Counted from the stretch's first letter, positions 1-10,461 are shown. The stretch: DNA of 64,000 bases from Janthinobacterium sp. J1-1 (GCF_030944405.1 NZ_CP132339.1:6572001-6636000); one strand, 5' to 3'. The notes: generated by a model from the letters alone, not told the origin. A program made the numbers and translations.

Positions 1-1371
1 CTGACCCAATGCGTTTCGCTGCCGGTCGGCTATGTGCCGACGCCGTCGGCGCCCTACCGCCAGCACCGCAAGCAGGCGCAACTGACCCTGCAGCCGGGGC
101 CGCCGCGCCTGAATGAGCCCAGCGTGCGCAAAACCGCCGCCATCGCCGCCGGCGCGCGCGTGCTGATCTGGAAGCAGGACCCCTCGGTCAGCGAACTGGG
201 CACGCGCAAGGCTTTCCTGCCGGGCCTGATCCTGGAAGGGCCGCACGATGCGCGCATCACGTTCGGCACCCCCGGCATCGCCCAGGTCAGCCCGAACGCC
301 TTTGGCGACTTCATCGTCTCGCCCAATACCGACCAGTTCGACGCCGTGCATACCTTTGCCATCGTGCGCATGACCCTGACCATGTTCCAGCGCGCACTGG
401 CGCTGGACGGCACGGCCGCGCCGCTGCCCTGGCAATGGAACAGCGCCAGCAATACCGATCCGCTGCGCGTGTTTCCGCACGGCTTGCCCAATGTCATGAA
501 CGCCTATTACAGCCGCCGGGAACAGGCGCTGAAATTCGGCGACTTCATTCCCAGCGGCGCCACCGAACGCGTGTACACCTGCCGTTCGCTCGATATTGTG
601 TCGCATGAAACCGGCCACGCAGTGCTTGATGGCTTGAAACCGAACTGGCTGCTCAACAGCAACCCGCCGCAAACGGGGGGGCTGCATGAATCGTTCGGCG
701 ACCTGACGGCCATCTTCCTGGCCTTGTCGCAACTGGACCAGGTCGAAGCGGTGATCACGCAAACCAAGGCCGACCTGCACGACAAGACCTTCCTGGCCGA
801 CCTGGCCGAACAGTTCGGCCTGGCATTGGGCCGGCCCAACGGCTTGCGCAACGCCGACAACGACATCAAACTGTCGCAGGCGGGCACCGAGGTGCACGCC
901 ATCTCGCAGGTATTTACCGGCGCCATCTACGACATCCTGGCCGACATCTTCGACCATGAACGCCGGCCACAGCTGAAAGACGACGCGGCCGTGCTGCTGG
1001 CCTGCGGCGACTACCTGTGCAGCCTGGTGCTGCGCGCCCTGCTGGCCGCTCCCGGCCGCGCGGCCACCTACGCCGACGTGGCCAACCACATGCTGTCGCT
1101 GGCCCGGGCCGATGGCAAGGACGCCTACCTGGACTTTATCCGCAACAGTTTTACGGTGCGTGAAGTGCTCGGTGCGCAGCTCGATGGCGGCGAAAATGAG
1201 CTGCCGGGGTTTGCGCCAGCCGCCGAGGATGAAGACGGCGCCGTGCAGGACCGCCGCGCCTGCTGCGGCACCATGAACAACGCCCAGTACAGCGCGGCCG
1301 ACCAGGCATTCGATGCGGAACGCGAGGCGCTGGCCGCATGGTGCCGCGACTATGGCCCGCGCCACGCTTGA
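1..1371 (+). CDS. Gluzincin (thermolysin/M4-like) zinc metalloprotease, 5' end outside window
   Basis: The frame is open from base 1, so the true start lies upstream; the first in-window start codon is a GTG at 34 (445 residues from there). Numbered from that GTG, the zinc-binding HExxH motif is HETGH at 191-195, the third zinc ligand is in HESFGD (Glu219), and EVHAIS (His288) lies where thermolysin has its transition-state histidine. This is the M4 active-site order, but the surrounding sequence is unlike classical thermolysins and no signal peptide is visible in the part seen. The next gene, 34 bp downstream, encodes an emfourin-like inhibitor, the same pairing as protealysin and emfourin in Serratia. 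The enzyme is probably intracellular or atypically exported; its substrate is unknown. Confidence 0.75.
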   Translation: MTQCVSLPVGYVPTPSAPYRQHRKQAQLTLQPGPPRLNEPSVRKTAAIAAGARVLIWKQDPSVSELGTRKAFLPGLILEGPHDARITFGTPGIAQVSPNAFGDFIVSPNTDQFDAVHTFAIVRMTLTMFQRALALDGTAAPLPWQWNSASNTDPLRVFPHGLPNVMNAYYSRREQALKFGDFIPSGATERVYTCRSLDIVSHETGHAVLDGLKPNWLLNSNPPQTGGLHESFGDLTAIFLALSQLDQVEAVITQTKADLHDKTFLADLAEQFGLALGRPNGLRNADNDIKLSQAGTEVHAISQVFTGAIYDILADIFDHERRPQLKDDAAVLLACGDYLCSLVLRALLAAPGRAATYADVANHMLSLARADGKDAYLDFIRNSFTVREVLGAQLDGGENELPGFAPAAEDEDGAVQDRRACCGTMNNAQYSAADQAFDAEREALAAWCRDYGPRHA

Positions 1372-1405
1372 GCCGGCAATCCGACCAACCACCACAGGAA
1401 ACGAC

Positions 1406-1708
1406 ATGAAAATATCAGCAACCAGCAGCGGCGGCTTTGCCGGCCTGCGCGAGCACTACGAAATCGACACGCGCTCCCATCCCGCCGGCCAGGCGCTGGA
1501 GGCGGCGCTGGCCGGCTGCGGCTTTTTCACGGCGGCGCCCGCCAGCGACATGGCGCACGACAGCGAACCGCTGGGCGCCGATATTGCGCAATGGCGCATT
1601 ACCGTCGAGGCCCCCGACAGCCAGCACACGATCACGTTTGCCGAAGATGGCGGTGCGGACAGTGCGCGCTGGCAAAACCTGGTGGCAAAAATCCGCGCCA
1701 GCACCTGA
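1406..1708 (+). CDS. Emfourin-like M4 protease inhibitor
   Basis: Small protein of 100 residues starting MKISATSSGGFAGLREHYE. The ATG at 1406 has AGGAA just upstream, and a longer in-frame extension upstream overlaps the protease gene and is unlikely. The GGFAG block near the N-terminus and the C-terminal W-x6-I-R segment (ARWQNLVAKIR) resemble emfourin, the slow-binding inhibitor of protealysin-like M4 peptidases. The position directly after a gluzincin gene on the same strand supports a protease/inhibitor operon. The function is inferred from sequence resemblance and context; the family name is from memory. Confidence 0.65.
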   Translation: MKISATSSGGFAGLREHYEIDTRSHPAGQALEAALAGCGFFTAAPASDMAHDSEPLGADIAQWRITVEAPDSQHTITFAEDGGADSARWQNLVAKIRAST

Positions 1709-1734
1709 ATTCATGTAAATCGTTGATCTCAATA

Positions 1735-1764
1735 AACACACGGCGCGATGGGTGTGGTTTTTTT
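1735..1764 (+). terminator. Probable Rho-independent terminator after the protease/inhibitor pair
   Basis: A CACAC/GTGTG stem (1737-1741 with 1752-1756) is followed by G and seven T residues. The stem is short, so this is a modest call. Confidence 0.45.
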
Positions 1765-1871
1765 GCCCATCTTCGCCGGCGCGTTTCCTGAACACGGCAA
1801 CACTCCCCCTTGCAGAGCGTGGCGCGGCCAAAAAAATGAATTTGCTTATATGTATTGTATATAAAGCGGAT

Positions 1872-1900
1872 TTGTGAGAAGTAGCGAATTGCCTTAAAAT
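1872..1900 (+). promoter_or_regulatory. Candidate sigma-70 promoter for fdxA
   Basis: TTGTGA (1872-1877) and TAAAAT (1895-1900) are separated by exactly 17 bp and lie 76 bp upstream of the fdxA start. This is based on consensus match only. Confidence 0.5.
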
Positions 1901-1975
1901 ACGGTGCTTTGCTTTAGTATGCGCCGTTGAAGTTCCTGCAGGCGCTACAGCACCTCCCCATTTGATAGGACTGTT

Positions 1976-2299
1976 ATGACCCACGTTGTCACCGAATCCT
2001 GCGTCGCCTGTCGTTACACCGATTGCGTCGATGTCTGCCCGGTAGATTGTTTCCGGGAAGGCCCGAATTTCCTGGCGATCGATCCGGACGAATGTATTGA
2101 CTGCGCAGTGTGCGTGGCCGAATGCCCGGTGAACGCGATTTTCGCGGAAGAAGACGTGCCGGGCGACCAGCAGGCCTTCATCAAGATTAACGTCGACCTG
2201 GCGCGCAACTGGCCGTCGATCACCAAGACCAAGGCGGCCTTGCCGGAAGCCGAGGCCATGAAAGACGTCAAGGACAAGCTGCACCTGCTGGTCAAGTAA
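1976..2299 (+). CDS. fdxA: 7Fe ferredoxin FdxA
   Basis: Ferredoxin of 107 residues carrying one 3Fe-4S and one 4Fe-4S cluster, a cytoplasmic electron carrier. The N-terminal half has [17 protein letters not shown] (second cysteine group around residues 9-25) and the second cluster motif [13 protein letters not shown]. The C-terminal tail, rich in lysine and glutamate, is typical of proteobacterial FdxA. It is a single-gene unit: a candidate promoter lies upstream and a strong terminator follows. The TAGGA upstream of the ATG serves as ribosome binding site. Confidence 0.93.
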   Translation: MTHVVTESCVACRYTDCVDVCPVDCFREGPNFLAIDPDECIDCAVCVAECPVNAIFAEEDVPGDQQAFIKINVDLARNWPSITKTKAALPEAEAMKDVKDKLHLLVK

Positions 2300-2321
2300 C
2301 GGCAGCAGGCAAGCCCCAGGA

Positions 2322-2349
2322 AAAGCAGCGGAAACGCTGCTTTTTTTAT
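2322..2349 (+). terminator. Rho-independent terminator of fdxA
   Basis: Perfect 9-bp stem AAAGCAGCG / CGCTGCTTT with a GAAA tetraloop (2331-2334), running into a T-rich tract. Confidence 0.85.
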
Positions 2350-2520
2350 TTTAAAAACATGGTTGCAGGACTGCCATGCAAGTGTGGCGCGATTGCAGAC
2401 AGAAAGCCGCAAAGTGTGGCCCTGTGCGTGTTAAAGCACATTTTGCCCTCAACAAATGTCATAGAATTGGATTATGATATTTGAGCCGCATTGGCGCTTG
2501 GAATAAAACAAGGACTCTAT

Positions 2521-3741
2521 ATGCTTTACCAACTGCACGAACTGCAACGCTCTTTCCTCACTCCGGTGATGCAATGGGCAGACATGTCCTCCAAGTTATT
2601 TACCAACCCGGTTTCCCCTCTGGCCCATACCCCGTTTTCGCAACGCATCGCAGCCGGCTACGAGCTGATGTACCGCCTTGGCAAAGACTACGAAAAACCC
2701 CGTTTTGACATCAAATCCGTGCTCGTCAAAGGCGAGAGCGTCGACATCCACGAACACGTTGTCGTGACAAAGCCATTTTGTCGCCTGATCCACTTCAAAA
2801 AAGAGTCACCCGGTGTGCAACAGCCCAAAGTGCTGCTGGTTGCCCCCCTGTCCGGTCATCACTCGACCCTGCTGCGCGACACCGTGCGCGGCTTGCTGGC
2901 CGAACATGATGTCTACATCACCGACTGGACCGACGCGCGCATGGTGCCGTTGACCGAAGGCCCGTTCCACCTCGATGACTACATTTACTATGTGCAGGAA
3001 TTCATCCGCCTGCTGGCGCCCGACCTGCACGTGATCTCGGTCTGTCAGCCGACCGTGCCGGTGCTGGCCGCCATCTCGCTGATGGCGACGGCAAAAGATC
3101 CGCACATGCCGAAAACCATGACCATGATGGGCGGCCCGATCGATCCGCGCCGCTCGCCGACGCAAGTGAACAACCTGGCGACTGAAAAGAAATTCTCGTG
3201 GTTTGAAAACACCGTGATCTACGCGGTGCCGCCGAACTACCCGGGCTTTGGCCGCAAGGTCTATCCGGGCTTCCTGCAGCACGCCGGCTTTATCGCCATG
3301 AACCCGGGCCGTCACGCGCAAAGCCACCGCGAGTTCTACATGCACCTGGTGACCGGCGACGACGAGCCGGCGGAAGGCCACCGCCAGTTCTACAACGAGT
3401 ACAACGCGGTGCTGGACATGCCGGCCGAGTACTACCTGGAAACGATCAAAACCGTCTTCCAGGAATTCAGCCTGCCGATGGGCACATGGAAAGTGGGCGG
3501 CCAGCTGGTGCGTCCGCAAGACATCACCAACGTGGCGCTGTTTACCGTCGAAGGCGAGCTGGACGATATTTCCGGCGCCGGCCAGACGCAGGCCGCGCAT
3601 GACCTGTGCAGCGGTATTCCGGCCGACATGCAGCAAGACTTCGTGGCGCCGAAATGCGGCCACTACGGCATTTTCTCGGGCCGCCGCTGGCGCGAGATCA
3701 TTTGCCCGAAAATCGGCGAATTCATCCAGAAGCACGGCTGA
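2521..3741 (+). CDS. phaZ: Intracellular polyhydroxybutyrate depolymerase
   Basis: Mobilises stored PHB granules by hydrolysing the polyester inside the cell. The protein is 406 residues, close to the 419 of Ralstonia PhaZ1, and begins MLYQLHELQR; AAGGA at 2510-2514 fixes the ATG at 2521 against a longer TTG-initiated reading. The alpha/beta-hydrolase nucleophile is a cysteine in SVCQP (Cys175), with Asp348 (ELDD) and His381 (CGHYG) completing the triad. These correspond to Cys183, Asp355 and His388 described for the Ralstonia enzyme. No signal peptide is present, as expected for the intracellular class. It is a monocistronic unit with its own terminator. Confidence 0.92.
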   Translation: MLYQLHELQRSFLTPVMQWADMSSKLFTNPVSPLAHTPFSQRIAAGYELMYRLGKDYEKPRFDIKSVLVKGESVDIHEHVVVTKPFCRLIHFKKESPGVQQPKVLLVAPLSGHHSTLLRDTVRGLLAEHDVYITDWTDARMVPLTEGPFHLDDYIYYVQEFIRLLAPDLHVISVCQPTVPVLAAISLMATAKDPHMPKTMTMMGGPIDPRRSPTQVNNLATEKKFSWFENTVIYAVPPNYPGFGRKVYPGFLQHAGFIAMNPGRHAQSHREFYMHLVTGDDEPAEGHRQFYNEYNAVLDMPAEYYLETIKTVFQEFSLPMGTWKVGGQLVRPQDITNVALFTVEGELDDISGAGQTQAAHDLCSGIPADMQQDFVAPKCGHYGIFSGRRWREIICPKIGEFIQKHG

Positions 3742-3757
3742 TCAGCCATGCCTCCTG

Positions 3758-3795
3758 AAAACGGCACGCCGGCGCACGCCAGCGTGCCGTTTTTT
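3758..3795 (+). terminator. Rho-independent terminator of phaZ
   Basis: ACGGCACGC (3761-3769) pairs with GCGTGCCGT (3782-3790), flanked by A residues on the left and a T tract on the right. It sits between two convergent genes and may act on both. Confidence 0.8.
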
Positions 3796-4502
3796 CATGC
3801 GCGCGCGGTTTCCAGCTTTACCGTCGGGTGCGTATTGACATAAATCTGCTCCACCCGCGGCTCGCCCGGCCCCGGCTTTTTCATCGCATAGCCGTTCACG
3901 GGTTGAGAGCGGTTCACCCACAGCGCGTAATACAGGTGGTCGGCGCGCGGATCGTCCGTATTCGGGTGGATCAATATCGTCAGGCCAAGGCTGTTCAATT
4001 GCAGCCACGGCACGATCACCGGCAACAGCTCATTGGTAAAGCCGAAGTAGAACGAGGGAGTGACATGCGGACCGCGCGGCTCGGTATTCCAGTCGCCCAG
4101 CTCGACGCTGAAGCGCTCGGCCGCCCATTTGCGTATCAGGGCCGCCTTCTGGAAACTGTCTTCATCGAAATAGATATGCGCGTGATAGCTCTCGATATCG
4201 GTGTACGCGCGCGGCGCGGCAGGCAAGTGCTCTTCGCCGGGGCGCACATTGGCCGGGCGCGGCGTGGGCGCCGTGTCTGTATGCTCGCCCCATGGACTCT
4301 TGCCGGACGCCGCTTTCAAGCGCGGCGCCTGGCGCGCATCCTGCGCCAGCGCCGTGCCCGCGAGGCCGGATGCGGCCAGTGCCGCCAGCAGGCCGCCACG
4401 GCGCAGCAGGCCACGCCGTTGCGGCGACAACAGATTGGCCCATTCCAGGTCGATGGTGTCGCGGCTGGCATTTGGCGCCGCGGCCTGATTCAGTTCTTGC
4501 AT
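3795..4502 (-). CDS. Tat-exported DOPA 4,5-dioxygenase-like protein
   Basis: 235 residues from the ATG at 4502, which has AAAGGA upstream. The N-terminus carries a twin-arginine region (RR at 29-30 and 34-35) followed by a hydrophobic stretch of about 17 residues ending ALAQ, a Tat signal. The mature part begins with the YHAHIYFD block (HxHxY), hallmark of the DOPA_dioxygen family of extradiol-type ring-cleaving enzymes, and later has a second conserved histidine segment (ILIHPNTDD). The family acts on DOPA-like catechols. Export is unusual for this family, whose members are mostly cytoplasmic, so the physiological substrate is uncertain. Confidence 0.72.
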   Translation of the reverse strand: MQELNQAAAPNASRDTIDLEWANLLSPQRRGLLRRGGLLAALAASGLAGTALAQDARQAPRLKAASGKSPWGEHTDTAPTPRPANVRPGEEHLPAAPRAYTDIESYHAHIYFDEDSFQKAALIRKWAAERFSVELGDWNTEPRGPHVTPSFYFGFTNELLPVIVPWLQLNSLGLTILIHPNTDDPRADHLYYALWVNRSQPVNGYAMKKPGPGEPRVEQIYVNTHPTVKLETARA

Positions 4503-4626
4503 ACGTCCACATCCTTTCAATCGCCATCAGCACAAGCAGCTCAGATTAAGGGATGGTCAAACAAACAAGAACGAATCGTTAAGCATGAGCTTATGCCAAT
4601 TCTGAAGAGATGCCGCAGGGTCGTCT

Positions 4627-5424
4627 TCAGGGCGCGGGCGGCACGCCAGCCAGCGACTGGTCCAGGCGTTTCCAGTAATCGCGTTCCAGCCTGGCCAGGT
4701 CGACTTCGCGCGCGGCCTCGTTGAAGCGTTTTTGCTGCAGCGCGCCGCCCGCATCGCGCTTGAAGCAGACATGCACTGGGCGTTCCTTGAACACCGTATC
4801 GACAAAGGCGATGCGCTCGCGTTCGGCCTTGCTGAATTCCGGCCCCATCAGCAAGTGCTGCAGCACGTGGCGCTCGATGACGATCACGCGGTAACGCTTG
4901 ATCAGCAGTTTTTTCAGATTGGTCGCATCGTTCAAGCCCTCTTCGGTGCTCAACTCGCCGCGCGCCACCATGGCGTCGAACTGCTCGCCATTCGCATAGC
5001 CGGCCACCGTGCCGACGCGCAACTTGCCCAGTTCCTGCAGGCTGGCGCCGGGCGGCCCATCCTCCTTCAGATAGGCCAGTACGCCGAGGGTATTGCCAAC
5101 CGGGACAGAGAAGTGACAGAGCTTTTCCCGCTCGGGCGTGCGCCACACCGCCATGAAACCGGCGTAGCGCGGATTGCCGAGGCCAAACTGCATGGTCCGT
5201 TTCCAGGGAAAGTATTCGTATTTGACCAGGTAACCCATGCGCTCGAACACGGCGCTGACCATGGCGGCCGACATGCCGTCGGCCGGCAGCCTGGGCGACA
5301 CGAACGGCGGCCAGTCATCGGCGGCAAAACGCACGATGCCGGTGGTCGGCGCCACCTGCGCCTGCAGGACAGGCGCGGCGCAGAAAGTGAGCAAGGACAA
5401 AACCACTGTCCGGAGAAAAGACAT
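4627..5424 (-). CDS. Periplasmic solute-binding protein, family 3-like
   Basis: 265 residues with a Sec signal peptide (about 1-22, cleavage after VLQA). The rest has the features of extracellular solute-binding protein family 3: an early DDWPPF segment, GMSAAMVSAVFERMGY, and the KLRVGTVAGYANGEQFD hinge segment. No ABC permease or ATPase gene is adjacent, so it is an orphan. Many such orphan proteins in betaproteobacteria bind amino-acid-like ligands or feed sensory systems; the ligand here cannot be told. The 122-bp gap to the dioxygenase-like gene suggests a separate transcript. Confidence 0.7.
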   Translation of the reverse strand: MSFLRTVVLSLLTFCAAPVLQAQVAPTTGIVRFAADDWPPFVSPRLPADGMSAAMVSAVFERMGYLVKYEYFPWKRTMQFGLGNPRYAGFMAVWRTPEREKLCHFSVPVGNTLGVLAYLKEDGPPGASLQELGKLRVGTVAGYANGEQFDAMVARGELSTEEGLNDATNLKKLLIKRYRVIVIERHVLQHLLMGPEFSKAERERIAFVDTVFKERPVHVCFKRDAGGALQQKRFNEAAREVDLARLERDYWKRLDQSLAGVPPAP

Positions 5425-5640
5425 GTACTGCTCCTGTCACCCGGCGTATCAGTGGAAACGTGATGGCGTCAGGCAATACGGTCGGTTTTTGACGATAAAC
5501 CATCGTCCCATACAATAACAATTTTTCAAAGTTGTTTATCGATAGTCATTAATTCCTGTTGGAAATAAAATACACGGTGAGTGCCGGCTATCCCTTGCGT
5601 CAGGCAGGTTTTTCACTTGTGCCGAGGCCAGATGGCCGAT

Positions 5641-5659
5641 AATACGGTTTTACCGTATT
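5641..5659 (+). promoter_or_regulatory. Perfect inverted repeat overlapping the rsxB start
   Basis: AATACGG (5641-5647) and CCGTATT (5653-5659) are separated by TTTTA. The right arm includes the first two bases of the proposed TTG start at 5658, so the hairpin could act as an operator or limit translation. The role is inferred. Confidence 0.4.
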
Positions 5660-6386
5660 GAAGATCGCCGTGCCGCACCCAGCTCCCACCTCCCTTGCCG
5701 ACCAGATAGAAGACTTGCTGCCGCAAACGCAATGCACCAAATGCGGCTACAACGGCTGCCGACCGTATGCGGAAGCGATTGCCGCAGGCAGCGCCGACAT
5801 CAACCAGTGCCCGCCCGGCGGCGCGCAAGGCATCGCGCTGCTGGCCAATTTACTGGGCAAAAAGGTCATTCCGCTCAATCCGGTCAACGGCCTGGAACGC
5901 CCCCGTTCGGTCGCCTACATCGATGAATCGCTGTGTATCGGCTGTACCCTGTGCATCCAGGCTTGCCCGGTCGACGCCATCGCCGGCGCGGCCAAGCAGA
6001 TGCACACGGTGGTGACCAGCCTGTGCACCGGCTGCGACCTGTGCGTGGCACCCTGCCCGGTCGACTGCATCGTCATGTATCCGGTCAGCGGTGACGCCAC
6101 CGGCTGGGATGCCTGGAGCCAGCTTGATGCCGATGACGCCCGCGCACGCCACGATGGGCGCACCGAACGGCTGCGCCGCGAAGCCGAGGAGAACGACGCG
6201 CGCCTGGCCGCCAAGGCCGTCTCGAAGATGCAGGAACTCAAGCAGGAAGTGCCCGTGACGACAGCCGAAATGGCAGAAAAAGAACGCAAGCGCGCCATTA
6301 TCGCCGCCGCCATGGAACGGGCGCGCGCCAAGGCCGCCGCCGCCAGCGCCCCTCCCACCCCCGACACGCCGGAAAAAGACGCATGA
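5658..6386 (+). CDS. rsxB: Soluble RnfB/RsxB-type iron-sulfur protein
   Basis: 242 residues. An Fe4S domain with C-x2-C-x4-C (Cys26, Cys29, Cys34) and Cys51 is followed by two 4Fe-4S ferredoxin motifs, [13 protein letters not shown] and [13 protein letters not shown], then a charged alanine-rich tail. It lacks the N-terminal membrane helix of canonical RnfB, and no other rnf/rsx gene lies nearby. The reading starts at TTG 5658; the start is not certain. The gene overlaps nth by ATGA, so the two are co-translated. This stand-alone RsxB-nth arrangement is common in betaproteobacteria and suggests delivery of electrons or iron-sulfur support to partner proteins rather than to a membrane Rnf complex. 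Confidence 0.82.
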   Translation: MKIAVPHPAPTSLADQIEDLLPQTQCTKCGYNGCRPYAEAIAAGSADINQCPPGGAQGIALLANLLGKKVIPLNPVNGLERPRSVAYIDESLCIGCTLCIQACPVDAIAGAAKQMHTVVTSLCTGCDLCVAPCPVDCIVMYPVSGDATGWDAWSQLDADDARARHDGRTERLRREAEENDARLAAKAVSKMQELKQEVPVTTAEMAEKERKRAIIAAAMERARAKAAAASAPPTPDTPEKDA

Positions 6387-7030
6387 ACGCCGCCAAACGC
6401 CTGGAAATCTTCACGCGCTTTCGCGCCGCCAACCCTTCCCCGAAGACCGAACTCGAGTACACCACGCCGTTCGAGCTGCTGATCGCCGTGCTGTTGTCGG
6501 CGCAGGCGACCGATGTCTCGGTCAACAAGGCCACCCGCTTGCTGTATCCGGTCGCCAATACACCGGCTACGATACTGGCGCTGGGGGTCGATGAGCTGGC
6601 CAGTTATATCCGCACCATCGGCCTGTTCCGCACAAAAGCAAAAAACGTCATCGCCACCTGCCAGATCCTGCTCGAGCAGCATGGCGGCGAGGTGCCGCGC
6701 GACCGCGCCTCGCTGGAAGCCTTGCCCGGCGTGGGCCGCAAGACGGCCAATGTGGTGATGAATACGGCATTTGGCGAACTGACGATGGCGGTCGACACGC
6801 ATATCTTCCGCGTCTCGAACCGCACCGGCATTGCACCGGGCAAGAATGTCGAGATCGTCGAGCAAAAATTGCTCAAATTCGTGCCCAGGGAATTTTTGCT
6901 CGATGCCCATCACTGGCTGATACTGCACGGCCGCTACACCTGCATCGCGCGCAAGCCGCAATGCTGGAATTGCATGATCGCCGACCTGTGCGATTACAAG
7001 GAAAAAACGGCCATGCCGGCGCTGACCTGA
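6383..7030 (+). CDS. nth: Endonuclease III
   Basis: DNA glycosylase/AP lyase for oxidised pyrimidines in base excision repair. The 215-residue protein has the helix-hairpin-helix LPGVGRKTA with catalytic Lys120, the catalytic Asp138 in VDTHIFRV, and the C-terminal 4Fe-4S loop C187-x6-C194-x2-C197-x5-C203. The length matches the E. coli enzyme (211). It overlaps rsxB by 4 bp. Confidence 0.95.
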   Translation: MNAAKRLEIFTRFRAANPSPKTELEYTTPFELLIAVLLSAQATDVSVNKATRLLYPVANTPATILALGVDELASYIRTIGLFRTKAKNVIATCQILLEQHGGEVPRDRASLEALPGVGRKTANVVMNTAFGELTMAVDTHIFRVSNRTGIAPGKNVEIVEQKLLKFVPREFLLDAHHWLILHGRYTCIARKPQCWNCMIADLCDYKEKTAMPALT

Positions 7031-7051
7031 AAAAAACGGCCCATCGGGCCG
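7030..7051 (-). terminator. Rho-independent terminator of the proB transcript
   Basis: CGGCCC/GGGCCG stem with a 3-nt loop (7037-7051); on the minus strand it runs into seven T residues. It lies between convergent nth and proB. Confidence 0.75.
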
Positions 7052-7060
7052 CCTTGCGCA

Positions 7061-8179
7061 TTACAGCAATACCATATTGTCGCGATGGATCAGCTCGTGG
7101 CCTTCGATAAAGCCGAGGATCGCCTCGATCTCATTGGACGGCTTGCGCATGATGCGGCGCGCTTCGCCGCTGGTGTAATTCGACAGGCCGCGCGCCACCG
7201 CCACGCCGGCCTCGTCGAGGCAGGTGATCACGGCGCCGCGGCCGAACTCGCCCTGCACCGCCACCACGCCGATCGGCAGCAGGGACTTGCCTTCCCGGCT
7301 CAGCTTTTGCACGGCGCCAGCATCGAGCACCACCGCGCCGGCCGTCTGCAGATGGTCGGCCATCCATTGCTTGCGCGCCGTCAATTGGCCCGTCTGCGCG
7401 CGCAATTCTGTGCCGATCGCTTCGCCTTGCGCCAGGCGGCTCAGCACGTCGCTGTCGCGGCCCCAAGCGATGATGGTGTGCGCGCCCGACTTGGCGGCGC
7501 GCTTGGCGGCCAGGATCTTGGTCAGCATGCCACCACGGCCCAGGCTGCTACCGGCGCCGCCGGCCATCGCCTCCAGGGCCGGGTCGCCCGCCACGCCCTG
7601 CGTGATCAGATAGGCGTTCGGGTCCTTGCGCGGATCGGCCGAGAACAGGCCGTGCTGGTCCGTCAAAATCACCAGCGCATCGGCTTCGATCAGGTTGGCC
7701 ACCAAGGCACCGAGGGTGTCGTTGTCGCCGAACTTGATTTCATCGGTGACCACCGTGTCGTTTTCATTGATGATCGGCACCACGCCCAGGCGCAGCAAGG
7801 TGGTCAATGTCGAACGGGCGTTCAGGTAGCGTTCGCGGTCTGCCAGGTCGGCATGCGTCAGCAGCACTTGCGCCGTGCCCAGGCTGTGCGCGCGAAAACT
7901 GCTTTCGTAGATTTGCGCCAGGCCCATCTGGCCGACGGCGGCGCAGGCCTGCAATTCGTGGATATCGGTGGGGCGGCGCTCGAACCCCAGGCGCAACATG
8001 CCTTCGGCGATGGCGCCGGAGCTGACCAGCACCACTTCCTTGCCGAGGGCGCGCAAGCCGGCGATCTGCGCGGCCCAGCGCGCGATGGCGGCGTGGTCGA
8101 GGCCACGGCCGTCGTTGGTGACCAGCGAGGAGCCGACCTTGATGATGATGCGGGTAGCTTTTTGAATCACGGAATCCAT
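7061..8179 (-). CDS. proB: Glutamate 5-kinase
   Basis: First enzyme of proline biosynthesis: ATP-dependent phosphorylation of glutamate to gamma-glutamyl phosphate. The 372-residue protein has the amino-acid-kinase domain ([10 protein letters not shown] near the N-terminus, [10 protein letters not shown] and [12 protein letters not shown] in the middle) and a C-terminal PUA domain from about residue 280, as in the full-length E. coli enzyme (367). It is the last gene of the rplU-rpmA-obgE-proB run and has its own terminator. proA is not in the window. Confidence 0.95.
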   Translation of the reverse strand: MDSVIQKATRIIIKVGSSLVTNDGRGLDHAAIARWAAQIAGLRALGKEVVLVSSGAIAEGMLRLGFERRPTDIHELQACAAVGQMGLAQIYESSFRAHSLGTAQVLLTHADLADRERYLNARSTLTTLLRLGVVPIINENDTVVTDEIKFGDNDTLGALVANLIEADALVILTDQHGLFSADPRKDPNAYLITQGVAGDPALEAMAGGAGSSLGRGGMLTKILAAKRAAKSGAHTIIAWGRDSDVLSRLAQGEAIGTELRAQTGQLTARKQWMADHLQTAGAVVLDAGAVQKLSREGKSLLPIGVVAVQGEFGRGAVITCLDEAGVAVARGLSNYTSGEARRIMRKPSNEIEAILGFIEGHELIHRDNMVLL

Positions 8180-8194
8180 GGAGGCTCTTATCTG

Positions 8195-8605
8195 TCAGCG
8201 CGCCGGACGCAGCAGCAGCAACACCAGCCCCGCCGCCAGTTCCATCGCGCACATGTACAACACCAAACCCTGGGGCAAGCCGAAGCTGATGGCCGCGAAC
8301 AGGCGGCCGGCCGGCTGCGCCAGGACCAACATTGCAGTGATATCGCTGAAGACGGGCGTTTCGCCCTGCCGTGCCGCGAACAGCGCCAGGAACGCGGTAG
8401 CGCCCCACAGGCCGACATGCGTGGCGTAGAACTGGCTGTAGCCGTTCACGCCATTGAGAAAGATGCCCATGCCGGCCGCCATCTCATCGGCGAACAGCAG
8501 GCAGGCAAATACACCCAGCCCGTAGGCAGCGGTGATCAGCTGCAACACACGGCGCTGCCAGCCCAGCTTGCGCAGGGATGCCGCAGCGCCGGCCTGTACC
8601 GGCAT
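8195..8605 (-). CDS. Four-helix membrane protein, DUF4345-like
   Basis: 136 residues from ATG 8605, with four predicted membrane segments separated by short loops and the GRLFAAISFGLP segment that resembles DUF4345 proteins. It starts only 8 bp after the obgE stop with no clear Shine-Dalgarno, so it is probably translationally coupled to obgE, and ends 15 bp before proB. The function is unknown. It interrupts the usual obgE-proB neighbourhood. Confidence 0.6.
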   Translation of the reverse strand: MPVQAGAAASLRKLGWQRRVLQLITAAYGLGVFACLLFADEMAAGMGIFLNGVNGYSQFYATHVGLWGATAFLALFAARQGETPVFSDITAMLVLAQPAGRLFAAISFGLPQGLVLYMCAMELAAGLVLLLLRPAR

Positions 8606-8612
8606 CAAATGC

Positions 8613-9740
<1,128 letters not shown>

Positions 9741-9742
9741 CT

Positions 9743-9771
9743 AAAAAGGCTCTACCTTGGGCAGAGCCTTT
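9743..9771 (-). terminator. Terminator/attenuator between rpmA and obgE
   Basis: AAAGGCTCT (9745-9753) pairs with AGAGCCTTT (9763-9771); on the minus strand the stem runs into TTTTTAG. obgE follows 20 bp further, so partial read-through is likely. Confidence 0.7.
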
Positions 9772-9836
9772 CGATTGAAGGCTTGCGCCTTACATCATGC
9801 GATTCCAGCGGGGCGAACTGGCGCCCCGGGCCGGAA

Positions 9837-10109
9837 TTACGCTGGTACTGCTTCGTTTGCTACAACGGTCACGAATTGCTTCGAGCCAGCACCTTTGACA
9901 ACGAACTTCACTTTGCCAGCGATCAACGCGAACAGAGTGTGGTCCTTGCCCATGCCTACGCCTTCGCCGGCGCGCACTGGGGTGCCGCGTTGACGAATGA
10001 TGATGCCGCCGGCATTGATGGTTTGACCGCCGTAGACTTTGACGCCCAGACGTTTTGATTCTGAATCACGGCCATTTCGCGTTGTGCCGCCGCCTTTTTT
10101 GTGTGCCAT
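9837..10109 (-). CDS. rpmA: 50S ribosomal protein L27
   Basis: 90 residues, starting [20 protein letters not shown] and containing [20 protein letters not shown], diagnostic for bL27, whose N-terminus reaches the peptidyl-transferase centre. Full length, 40 bp downstream of rplU in the same operon. Confidence 0.97.
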   Translation of the reverse strand: MAHKKGGGTTRNGRDSESKRLGVKVYGGQTINAGGIIIRQRGTPVRAGEGVGMGKDHTLFALIAGKVKFVVKGAGSKQFVTVVANEAVPA

Positions 10110-10149
10110 TTAAGACTCCTTGATAGCTGATTAATTCAAACAGCGGCGA

Positions 10150-10461
10150 TTAGCCGTTGATCGAAACGATTTGGATTTCGGTAAAATTCTGGCGATGGCC
10201 TTGATGCTTCTGGTAGTGCTTACGACGACGCATCTTGAAAATTTTGACCTTATCATGGCGACCATGCGCCACAACCGTAACCAGTACCGTTGCACCTTCG
10301 ACCAATGGCGCACCAAATTTAATGGTGTCGCCCGCGCCTACTGCGAGAACTTGATCGATGGTGAGTTCGGAACCAATGTCTGCCGGTATCTGTTCTACTT
10401 TAAGTTTTTCGCCAGCGACAACTTTGTATTGTTTGCCACCGGTTTTTATGACCGCGTACAT
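10150..10461 (-). CDS. rplU: 50S ribosomal protein L21
   Basis: 103 residues from ATG 10461, beginning [14 protein letters not shown] and containing [16 protein letters not shown], the conserved bL21 rRNA-binding segment. A longer in-frame reading upstream (to 10551) is rejected because the family starts at this methionine. It is the first gene of the operon; its promoter lies in the 282-bp divergent region shared with ispB. Confidence 0.97.
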   Translation of the reverse strand: MYAVIKTGGKQYKVVAGEKLKVEQIPADIGSELTIDQVLAVGAGDTIKFGAPLVEGATVLVTVVAHGRHDKVKIFKMRRRKHYQKHQGHRQNFTEIQIVSING

